The position numbers and the translations under genes were made by a program. Source: Pedobacter sp. MC2016-24 (lineage in GTDB: Bacteria > Bacteroidota > Bacteroidia > Sphingobacteriales > Sphingobacteriaceae). Taken from it: 64,000 nucleotides of DNA. A model generated the notes under the pieces. It had not been told where the DNA came from. It ran no database searches and saw only the letters and a list, made by a program, of their open reading frames with translations. How positions within the stretch are numbered: the first letter of the stretch is position 1; every line of letters begins with the position of its first letter. Location: contig NZ_JADFBX010000011.1 of the NCBI RefSeq assembly GCF_015223055.1, positions 62,001 to 126,000 on the forward strand. Reading direction: 5' to 3'. This document shows positions 58,392 to 64,000 of this stretch, piece after piece.

Positions 58392-58399
58392 CAAAAGTA
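58392..58399 (-). promoter_or_regulatory. Putative -7 element of the tetR gene
   Basis: The minus strand reads TACTTTTG (TAnnTTTG), 29 nt upstream of the ATG and abutting the palindromic operator candidate. Confidence 0.5.
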
Positions 58400-58458
58400 A
58401 TGGGTAAATTATTTTTTAAGGATTATTTCTGCTTTCCTGACTTAAAGACAACAATGAA

Positions 58459-59319
58459 TTAAATGTATTCCATCATATACGCCTTCGGTTTTTCTGCCCT
58501 CAGCGATTTTAAGGCCTTATCTTTAATTTGTCGCACACGCTCTTTACCCAGGTTCATTTGATGACCAATCTCATCTAAGCTGATTGCTGCACGACCTCCC
58601 AATCCGAAAAATAAAGAAAGAATTTCCTTTTCTCTTTGCGGCAATTTTCTCATCAGGCGTTTTACATCGACAAGAACAGAGTCCTGAAGCATGACACTGT
58701 CTGTTTTTTCGATGTTACCATCTTCCAGTGTGTCTGCCAGTGTAAAACCAGATTCTTCTGCAATCACAGAATCCAATGAGGTGGTCATGGGTGCATGATG
58801 TAAAAAATCAACGACTTTATCTTCGGGTAGCTCAATAAATTCACTCACTTCCTGCAGACTGGGTAAACGCTCCAGTTTTTGTTCAAGCTCACCCATAGCT
58901 TTATTGATCCGCATAATCCCACCTACCTGGTTTGCAGGTAAACGGACCATGCGTTTCTGTTCGGCTATGGCCATCATGATGCTTTGCCTGATCCACCAAA
59001 CGGCAAAAGAAATGAATTTAAAACCCTTCGTTTCGTCAAAACGCTGCGCAGCTTTAATGAGTCCGAGATTTCCCTCAGCAATTAGATCAGATAAACGCAT
59101 ACCCTGGTTCTGGTACTTTTTAGCCACAGAAACGACAAAACGCAAATTACCTTTGACCAATCTGTCTTGTGCAGACTGATCACCTTTACGGATTTTTTGA
59201 GCTAGCAGAATCTCTTCCTGAACACTTAAAAGGTCAATTCTTGCAATGTCGCCCAGATATTTTTCTATGGAGTCTCCGTCCCTATTGGTAATGGACTGCT
59301 CTATCTTTAATTGTCTCAT
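58459..59319 (-). CDS. RpoD/SigA-type sigma-70 factor, probable paralogue
   Basis: A 286-residue group 1/2 sigma factor lacking region 1.1, the form found in Bacteroidota. It begins MRQLKIEQSITNRDGDSIEKYLGDI. Region 2 has NLRFVVSVAKKYQNQGMRLSDLIAEGNLGLIKA and FKFISFAVWWIRQSIMMAI, region 3 follows, and region 4 has LPQREKEILSLFFGL and KERVRQIKDKALKSLR. It departs from the primary factor as I remember it at several positions of region 2 (RLSDLIAEGN, MMAIAEQKRM), region 3 (PANQVGGIMRINKAM) and the C-terminus (KAYMMEYI). I therefore favour a second, alternative RpoD-like factor. ATG at 59319 is preferred over a 12-codon longer frame. Confidence 0.88.
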   Translation of the reverse strand: MRQLKIEQSITNRDGDSIEKYLGDIARIDLLSVQEEILLAQKIRKGDQSAQDRLVKGNLRFVVSVAKKYQNQGMRLSDLIAEGNLGLIKAAQRFDETKGFKFISFAVWWIRQSIMMAIAEQKRMVRLPANQVGGIMRINKAMGELEQKLERLPSLQEVSEFIELPEDKVVDFLHHAPMTTSLDSVIAEESGFTLADTLEDGNIEKTDSVMLQDSVLVDVKRLMRKLPQREKEILSLFFGLGGRAAISLDEIGHQMNLGKERVRQIKDKALKSLRAEKPKAYMMEYI

Positions 59320-59365
59320 TGAAAGCAAGGTCAGAAGAAATGAGAATAAGATCAACGGATACCCA

Positions 59366-59392
59366 CTATTTCCGAATATTTTACGGAAATAG
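59366..59392. promoter_or_regulatory. Inverted repeat CTATTTCCG-N9-CGGAAATAG in the sigma/Lrp divergent gap
   Basis: Perfect 9-bp arms (59366-59374 and 59384-59392) with a 9-nt A/T-rich spacer, centred in the gap between the divergent RpoD-like sigma and Lrp-like genes. It is a plausible operator for the Lrp-type regulator or another regulator. No -7 consensus element was recognised in the gap. Confidence 0.5.
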
Positions 59393-59473
59393 GTTACTTT
59401 ATTTACAATTTATTCGGATTTTACCACAAACAAGCCCAGTTTTTTTTATTAATTTCGAAAATCAAATATCACC

Positions 59474-59941
59474 ATGAATACAGCAGATCTGGACAAAACC
59501 GACACCGGCATTTTGAAGCTTTTACAACAGAATGCGTTATTGAGCAATAAACAGCTTGCACTCGAGCTGAATAAATCCACAGCAACCATACACGAGCGGG
59601 TACGACGGCTCAAATCAGAGGGCTACATCAAACGTTCAGTAGCCATATTAGATGGTAAAAAAATCGGAAAAAGTTTAATTGCCTATTCCCAGGTACAGCT
59701 TAAAGAACATACTGATCAGGCCCTGAGCGGTTTTGAAAAAGAAGTGGTCAAATTTACAGAGGTGATGGAGTGTTACCACATGACCGGAGCTTTCGATTTT
59801 ATTTTAAGAATTGTGATCTCTGACATGGATGCTTACCACAGTTTCTTAAGAAATAAACTGGCACAATTGAGTAACATTGGAACTGTACAGAGCTTTTTTG
59901 TGATGTCTGAAATCAAAAGTGAAACAGCCTATCCCCTATAA
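59474..59941 (+). CDS. Lrp/AsnC family transcriptional regulator
   Basis: A 155-residue regulator with the N-terminal helix-turn-helix LDKTDTGILKLLQQNALLSNKQLALELNKSTATIHERVRRLKSEGYI and the C-terminal RAM ligand domain (EVMECYHMTGAFDFILRIV, a typical G-x-x-D-x-x-L region). Such proteins sense amino acids or related small molecules and often control themselves. It is divergent from the RpoD-like sigma gene, with an inverted repeat in between, and ends at a long hairpin. The effector cannot be read from the sequence. Confidence 0.93.
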   Translation: MNTADLDKTDTGILKLLQQNALLSNKQLALELNKSTATIHERVRRLKSEGYIKRSVAILDGKKIGKSLIAYSQVQLKEHTDQALSGFEKEVVKFTEVMECYHMTGAFDFILRIVISDMDAYHSFLRNKLAQLSNIGTVQSFFVMSEIKSETAYPL

Positions 59942-59947
59942 ACAGAA

Positions 59948-60007
59948 CAGCGTTAATTATTGAGGTCTCCTGAATACAGGATCAGGAGACCTCAATAATT
60001 AACGCTG
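59948..60007. terminator. 26-bp perfect hairpin between convergent genes
   Basis: Bases 59948-59973 pair perfectly with 59982-60007 around an 8-nt loop. It separates the convergent lrp and glycoside hydrolase genes (stops at 59941 and 60015). No T-run follows on either strand, so it would be an atypical bidirectional terminator or an mRNA 3'-end stabiliser. Confidence 0.65.
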
Positions 60008-60014
60008 ATGACCT

Positions 60015-61589
60015 TTAAAGTTTAATGGCAATGTCTCTGCGCAAACCTTCATTACCTACCCGATCTACTGCAGAAACCGATATCTTATTCAATTTCAAAC
60101 TCCCCTCTTTTACATTCTTCATCAGGAAACGATCATTTCTATTCAGAATGGTATATTTCCATTTATCTCCATACTGATAATAAATCACCCACCTGAAAAC
60201 ATCCTTCACATCGGTATGGTCCCAGCTGATCTTAACCTGATCTGCCTGCAATTCCGCATTAACCTGGGGTGCTGCTGGCGCCTGATTGTCTAGCCATGGA
60301 CTTGGCGGAATCAATGCCGCCTGTTTATAAGGCCCCTCTAAAATTCCTTTGATCAATTTATCGTGTTTTGTTAAACCGGCAATACTCCAATGCACAGCGC
60401 CCATACTGTTTGGCAACATACCACGACTGACCATAATCTGATTTACAATTTCATCTACATTTTTATCATCACCACCCAGGCCAACATTCATACCCGGCCA
60501 AAGGTGCCTGTTCATGGTATTCTCTGAAGCCCACCAACCCAGCAAAACCGGGAAACTTTGACGGATATCATTGATTTTCCAATACAGTTGAGGCGTAAAA
60601 TAATCGATCCAGCCTTTGTTTAACCATAACCTCGCATCTGCATACAATGTTGAATATTGATCCATCCCTTCAATAGAGGCCGGAAAACCGGGTCTCCAGA
60701 TTCCAAACGGACTTAAACCAAATTTCACATATTTTTTTTCGGCCTTGACCTCTTTATAAACCCGTTCAATAAAAGTGTTTACACTTTCTCTGCGCCAGTC
60801 ACCTCTCGATAATTTACCTCCGGATTTTTGGTAAGCAGTCCAGCTATCTGTATCCGGGAAATCAGCTCCGCCATTGTAAGAATCATACGGATAAAAATAA
60901 TCGTCAAAATGTACCCCATCTATATCATAACGTTTGACGATATCGCGAACTACTGCTGAGGCATGATCCTGAGTACCTTTCTTAGATGGATCCATCCAAT
61001 ACTGGCCATCTTTCAGCTTGACCACTAGATCTGGTCTCTTTTTAACAATGGATTGATCAGAGATGACTTTTCCTGAGCTGTGATGTGCGCGATATGGATT
61101 CAGCCAGACATGCAGCTCCAGTCCCCGGTCGTGCGCTGCTTCGATCCAGAATTGTAAAGGATCATAATAAGGATCAGGTGCTTTCCCCTGAGTTCCGGTC
61201 AGAAAATAAGACCAGGGTTCCAAATCACTTTTATAAAGCGCGTCTGCCTGTGGCCGCACCTGAAAAACAACGGCATTGAAATTGTTATTTTTTAAAAAAT
61301 CGAGTAAGGCGATAGCTTCCTTTTGCTGATCAGCCGTGCTGAGACCGGGTTTTGAAGGCCAATTGATATTGGCTACTGATGCAATCCAGGCTGCACGAAA
61401 CTCTTTCATTGCCTGGGGCTGACCGGGAGTTGTAGCAACATAGGGGCTAACAGCGGCAGGTATCGATCCGGGAATGGCATTTTGATTGTTGGTAACAGCC
61501 GGCTTACGTGTACCGCAGGAATAAAACAAAAACAGACTGCAGCACAATGCTGGCAGCCTGTTTTTAATACTTTTGGTTAATGATTTCAA
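60015..61589 (-). CDS. GHL10-type glycoside hydrolase-like lipoprotein (DUF187)
   Basis: A 524-residue lipoprotein (lipobox FLFYSC, Cys25). The TIM-barrel GHL10 domain covers about 55-380: EFRAAWIASVANINWPSKPG at the start, NNFNAVVFQVRPQADALY, HVWLNPYRAH, and YDIDGVHFDDYFYPY, with an Asp-Asp pair on strand 4, then KFGLSPFGIWRPG. This family (YngK-like) is thought to cleave glycans such as denuded peptidoglycan. The C-terminus (about 425-520) is a fibronectin-III-like domain. The ATG is preceded by a -7 element (61619-61626). It stands alone. Confidence 0.88.
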   Translation of the reverse strand: MKSLTKSIKNRLPALCCSLFLFYSCGTRKPAVTNNQNAIPGSIPAAVSPYVATTPGQPQAMKEFRAAWIASVANINWPSKPGLSTADQQKEAIALLDFLKNNNFNAVVFQVRPQADALYKSDLEPWSYFLTGTQGKAPDPYYDPLQFWIEAAHDRGLELHVWLNPYRAHHSSGKVISDQSIVKKRPDLVVKLKDGQYWMDPSKKGTQDHASAVVRDIVKRYDIDGVHFDDYFYPYDSYNGGADFPDTDSWTAYQKSGGKLSRGDWRRESVNTFIERVYKEVKAEKKYVKFGLSPFGIWRPGFPASIEGMDQYSTLYADARLWLNKGWIDYFTPQLYWKINDIRQSFPVLLGWWASENTMNRHLWPGMNVGLGGDDKNVDEIVNQIMVSRGMLPNSMGAVHWSIAGLTKHDKLIKGILEGPYKQAALIPPSPWLDNQAPAAPQVNAELQADQVKISWDHTDVKDVFRWVIYYQYGDKWKYTILNRNDRFLMKNVKEGSLKLNKISVSAVDRVGNEGLRRDIAIKL

Positions 61590-61618
61590 TATCTTGTGGT
61601 TTTGTTGTGTGATACAAA

Positions 61619-61626
61619 CAAAGCTA
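61619..61626 (-). promoter_or_regulatory. Putative -7 element of the GHL10 gene
   Basis: The minus strand reads TAGCTTTG (TAnnTTTG), 29 nt upstream of the ATG. No TTG at the usual spacing. Confidence 0.45.
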
Positions 61627-61676
61627 CGAACTATTGTTTACGCTAACCTATAAAAAAACTAAAATCCCTAACGCAG

Positions 61677-62123
61677 TTACGCTGTTTGAAGTTTAGCTAT
61701 ATTTCTATAAGGGAATGAAGTGAAAATATGGCGACGCGCAAATCGACCTGGAGAATCCGCATTAACCAGTTTTACATAGATTGCTTTTGGAACACCAAAA
61801 TACTCATAAGCACTTCCATCAAGGAAATGTACAGTAAGTACCAATCCTGCCCAATTGTAGTCTGCAATCCCACAAGTGGCTGTAGTTTGTGTATATTCTT
61901 CAATGGAAAGGGCTAAGGTTTCCGGAGCAATGCTAACCAGGAAATGATAGGCTTCGATAATCTCTTTACTTTTCACTTCTGCTTCCAGCTTTGCTTCCTC
62001 ACTATCCTGAAATTTATCAGGGTGCCAGTCTTTCATTAAATTCCTATATATGGTTTTCAACTCTTTCAATTCGGCATCCTTCTGTACACCCAATAGTTTT
62101 CTGTAATCAGTGATCTTCTTCAT
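61677..62123 (-). CDS. J-domain protein fused to a KTSC domain
   Basis: A 148-residue cytosolic protein. The N-terminal half (about 5-65) is a J-domain: DYRKLLGV, IYRNLMKDWHPDKF with the His34-Pro35-Asp36 motif that stimulates Hsp70 ATPase, and a third helix EIIEAYHFL. The C-terminal half (about 85-135) resembles the KTSC domain, with ADYNWAGLVLTVHFLDGSAYEYFGVPKAIYVKLVNADSPGRFA. KTSC is a short domain often found alone or fused to J-domains and nucleic-acid enzymes. No dnaK gene is nearby. A -7 element and a small hairpin precede the start. Confidence 0.87.
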   Translation of the reverse strand: MKKITDYRKLLGVQKDAELKELKTIYRNLMKDWHPDKFQDSEEAKLEAEVKSKEIIEAYHFLVSIAPETLALSIEEYTQTTATCGIADYNWAGLVLTVHFLDGSAYEYFGVPKAIYVKLVNADSPGRFARRHIFTSFPYRNIAKLQTA

Positions 62124-62151
62124 TAATGTATAATTCTCTTTTTAGAGGTCA

Positions 62152-62171
62152 TGAAACCTTACACGGTTTCA
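62152..62171 (-). other. Small hairpin in the J-domain/KTSC leader
   Basis: TGAAACC (62152-62158) pairs with GGTTTCA (62165-62171) around a 6-nt loop, about 30-50 nt upstream of the start on the minus strand and just downstream of its -7 element. Confidence 0.4.
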
Positions 62172-62183
62172 CAAAATTTTGCG

Positions 62184-62191
62184 CAAAGATA
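62184..62191 (-). promoter_or_regulatory. Putative -7 element of the J-domain/KTSC gene
   Basis: The minus strand reads TATCTTTG (TAnnTTTG), about 60 nt upstream of the ATG. Confidence 0.4.
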
Positions 62192-62373
62192 CTGGATTTT
62201 TTCTTCAGATTACGTTAAGTTTCAATTATTTATAAATTAACATTAAAAAACGGGCGCCGGGCCACGCTATCTGTCTGACAGGAGTCTGATTAGTTCCAGC
62301 TCCTTTTTTTAAAACTATTTGACAGTCACAAATGTTTATATCACAGGTGTCATTGTTATTAAAAAGAAATGCT

Positions 62374-62553
62374 ATGTCAATTTATCTAGAATTCCCCGCC
62401 ATTGCGGACTACCCAGTCTATACTCCATTAAATGAATTGTCTGATATCGTTCCAGACTGGCTTGTCAACGCTGTTAGAAGTTGCATGCCTGAACCTTCGA
62501 CAGAAGAATCACCAGGTATGGATCAAAATCAATACGTCAGAGGTCAAATTTAA
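62374..62553 (+). CDS. Possible small protein of unknown function
   Basis: A 59-codon frame from ATG at 62374, after an A-rich tract (AAAAAGAAATGCT) typical of Bacteroidota starts. The product is acidic and contains a run of Pro, Tyr and Leu (EFPAIADYPVYTPLNELS), with no known motif, signal peptide or membrane helix. It is the only open frame of note in the 488-nt gap between the J-domain gene and the TlpA-like gene, and it stops just before a terminator-like hairpin. Composition is plausible for a real gene, but there is no homology evidence. A 14-codon longer frame also exists. Confidence 0.35.
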   Translation: MSIYLEFPAIADYPVYTPLNELSDIVPDWLVNAVRSCMPEPSTEESPGMDQNQYVRGQI

Positions 62554-62557
62554 CATC

Positions 62558-62592
62558 AAAAAAACCGCGATCCTTAAAGAAACGCGGCCTTT
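62558..62592. terminator. Terminator between the small frame and the TlpA-like gene
   Basis: CCGCG (62565-62569) pairs with CGCGG (62583-62587) with a 13-nt loop. A seven-base A-run (62558-62564) gives a U-run on the minus strand, so it is chiefly the terminator of the TlpA-like gene. On the plus strand it is followed by CCTTTTGTTTT. Confidence 0.65.
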
Positions 62593-62611
62593 TGTTTTAC
62601 CTGCATCGTTT

Positions 62612-63754
62612 TTAGTCCAGCAACTCAGCTAACTTTGCATCTACTTCTTTTTTGTCACCGGAAAAAACCAGGATTTTTCCTTCTTTATCTAGTAAAACAT
62701 AAAATGGGATGAAACTAACCTGATACATCCCCCCTACAACCGAATTCATCTGACCAGGGGGGAAGTCGTCAACCACCTGAAGCCAGGGCATCTGTTCTAC
62801 ATCCATTGCTTTGATCCAATCGGCATGGTTCCGATCACCGGATAAAGCCAGAATCTCAAAACCCTTGTCTTTGTATCTGGGATAGATTTCCTTCCAATGG
62901 GGAATGGCAGCGCGACAAGGCTTACACCAGCTTGCCCAAAAATCAATCAATACATATTTTCCTCTCAAAGAGGACAAAGCAATTTTATTACCTTCTTTTG
63001 TTGACAAACTAAAATCAGGGGCCAGCTTACCAGGCATCAGCGCCTTTTTAGCCAGCACCTCCTTTTCTACCACCTTATAATAAAGAGATGCTTTTGCTTC
63101 CCCGGTAAGTTTACTCAGGATTTCATCTGTTTCAGCCAAAGACATTTCATAATCAAACTGATGATACTTATAAAAAGCATATGCCGATGCTACCGATGCT
63201 GGATTTGCCGCTACATATGTTTTCAACCATGTTTTTTCCCTTGATTTCTTAGCCAAAGCGAGGGTACCGCTTTGCTGTTTCAGCTCCTGGATTTTTGCAG
63301 GATCTTTCTCGGCCCGGATCTTTTGCCTTAAAACAGCAAGTTCCTGATCCATTTTCAATTGCTGCTGGTCCTTAAGATAAGTATTGTACTGATCCTGACT
63401 GGCTGAACCGGTAATTTTATTCAGCTTTTGGTTGCTTAAATCAGCTGTAACTTTAAGTATGCCCTGCTCTACAAATACCGGCATACTCCAATCTCCTCCA
63501 TTTACTTTTAAGGTCATCATTTCCGGAGCAGCAATTTTTCCTTTCAATTCGAAGGATCCATTTTTTAAGATTGCGCTGTCTATGGCTTTGAAGCCTATGC
63601 CATCGGCACTGGCTTTCATCAGCATTACTTTTCCCGAAGTAGCGTTGTAAAGCTTGCCCTGAATGCTAAAGGCAGCAGTGTTTTGGGCGGATGCATAATT
63701 GCAAAACAATCCCATAAGCCCCAATAAGGCATTTATTTTTATCGTCTGTTTCAT
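62612..63754 (-). CDS. TlpA-like thiol-disulfide oxidoreductase with DUF4369 (module C)
   Basis: A 380-residue periplasmic protein from ATG at 63754: signal peptide about 1-25 (ending NYASAQ), DUF4369-type domain (about 27-120, FSIQGKLYNATSGKVMLMKA), a helical Lys/Gln-rich spacer, and a C-terminal TlpA domain with ASWCKPCRAAIPHW (redox Cys pair near 280) and FIPFYVLLDKEG. It begins 7 nt after the stop of a SusD-type gene cut by the window edge, the same arrangement as in module B. A 60-codon longer frame is rejected because it overlaps that susD gene. Confidence 0.92.
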   Translation of the reverse strand: MKQTIKINALLGLMGLFCNYASAQNTAAFSIQGKLYNATSGKVMLMKASADGIGFKAIDSAILKNGSFELKGKIAAPEMMTLKVNGGDWSMPVFVEQGILKVTADLSNQKLNKITGSASQDQYNTYLKDQQQLKMDQELAVLRQKIRAEKDPAKIQELKQQSGTLALAKKSREKTWLKTYVAANPASVASAYAFYKYHQFDYEMSLAETDEILSKLTGEAKASLYYKVVEKEVLAKKALMPGKLAPDFSLSTKEGNKIALSSLRGKYVLIDFWASWCKPCRAAIPHWKEIYPRYKDKGFEILALSGDRNHADWIKAMDVEQMPWLQVVDDFPPGQMNSVVGGMYQVSFIPFYVLLDKEGKILVFSGDKKEVDAKLAELLD

Positions 63755-63761
63755 GTTTCTT

Positions 63762-64000
63762 TTAGTTTTTGTTATAGCCTGTATTCTGATCCCCAAATAT
63801 TGGATTGTATATAAATTCAGAGGAAGGAACAGGAAGTATATATTGTACCTGACTGAGGATGGTTGGCTTAATCTGCTGCACCCTGGTAATTGGCAAACGA
63901 AGAAGCGAAAGCCATTCCATGCCATCTTCTGCAAGGAGACTTTTTACCGTTTCTTTGTACAACTCAAAAAGCAATAGGTCCGGAGTCGATGCATTTTCTA
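63762..64000 (-). CDS. RagB/SusD family protein, C-terminal part only (module C)
   Basis: Open to the right edge of the window; about 78 residues of the C-terminus are visible. The helix LLFELYKETVKSLLAEDGMEWLSLLRL matches the C-terminal SusD helix that ends with the WLDLRR-like motif. The end QYILPVPSSEFIYNPIFGDQNTGYNKN has the IPxxExxxNP and QNxGY features of SusD termini. It is continuous to the edge without a stop. The susC partner is presumably to the right. It is followed at 7 nt by the TlpA-like gene. Confidence 0.85.
   Translation of the reverse strand, partial: ENASTPDLLLFELYKETVKSLLAEDGMEWLSLLRLPITRVQQIKPTILSQVQYILPVPSSEFIYNPIFGDQNTGYNKN

Noticed and set aside
63755..63934. 60-residue N-terminal extension of the right-edge TlpA-like protein
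   Set aside because: It overlaps the C-terminus of the susD gene in another frame, and a clear signal peptide begins at ATG 63754.
1..64000. tRNA, rRNA, insertion sequence, prophage or restriction/defence cluster
   Set aside because: I read the intergenic gaps for cloverleaf-like and transposase-like signals and the proteins for integrases, nucleases of defence systems and toxin-antitoxin pairs, and found none that could be supported.

Overview
The window is a chromosomal segment from a member of the Bacteroidota, most likely Pedobacter or a close relative in the Sphingobacteriaceae. The lineage call rests on fused SecDF, a long NusB (316 aa), two complete SusC/SusD loci each with FecR and an ECF sigma factor, a DUF3276 PUR protein, DUF1573 and DUF2911 proteins, and repeated use of the Bacteroidota -7 promoter element TAnnTTTG upstream of genes. 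No rRNA, tRNA, CRISPR array, transposase or prophage was seen. Genus-level placement is inference.

1-23.5 kb is mostly housekeeping. It holds an unrecognised gene; a thyA-folA pair with overlapping ends; secDF; a type II NADH dehydrogenase overlapping an HMG-CoA-lyase-like gene; a GNAT acetyltransferase; class II fructose-bisphosphate aldolase; accD; a cysteine desulfurase with a phosphoglucosamine-type mutase; a tightly overlapping methyltransferase-PAP2-ZIP operon; and, on the minus strand, nusB-DUF1573-yajC followed by a five-gene overlapping chain (ybbR-coaE-MBL exonuclease-DUF5522-marR). A Leu/Glu-type dehydrogenase, an ABC exporter and a PUR-domain protein close this part.

23.5-41 kb is accessory nutrient-uptake territory on the minus strand. 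Two complete modules lie in tandem, each ordered ECF sigma - FecR - SusC (with STN domain) - SusD - thioredoxin-fold protein. The upstream module (31.75-40.9 kb) also carries a lipoprotein that looks like a Peptidase_Mx1 homologue without its HExxH motif. Neither module contains a glycoside hydrolase. The SusC STN domain, FecR and ECF sigma form a FecIR-type trans-envelope signalling circuit. In both modules the gap between fecR and susC holds, on the opposite strand, a consensus -7 element and a hairpin with a T-run. This is the layout of a short antisense RNA against the susC leader. A third SusD is cut by the right edge and is again followed by a TlpA-like protein.

41-64 kb is mixed. It has an outer-membrane beta-barrel protein paired with a CBM9-like secreted protein carrying a pure Gly/Arg/Phe repeat; cydAB; a lipoprotein; an M1 aminopeptidase; a DUF2911 protein; a PIG-L deacetylase with a sodium:solute symporter and, between them, a 40-residue membrane protein overlapping the symporter start; an LEA-like lipoprotein; DoxX; a TetR regulator with a visible operator; a divergent RpoD-type sigma paralogue facing an Lrp/AsnC regulator; a GHL10-type glycoside hydrolase; and a J-domain/KTSC fusion protein.

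Many starts were moved downstream of the longest open frame, because lipoprotein or family-typical N-termini, and in several cases a -7 element lying inside the longer frame, favour the internal ATG.
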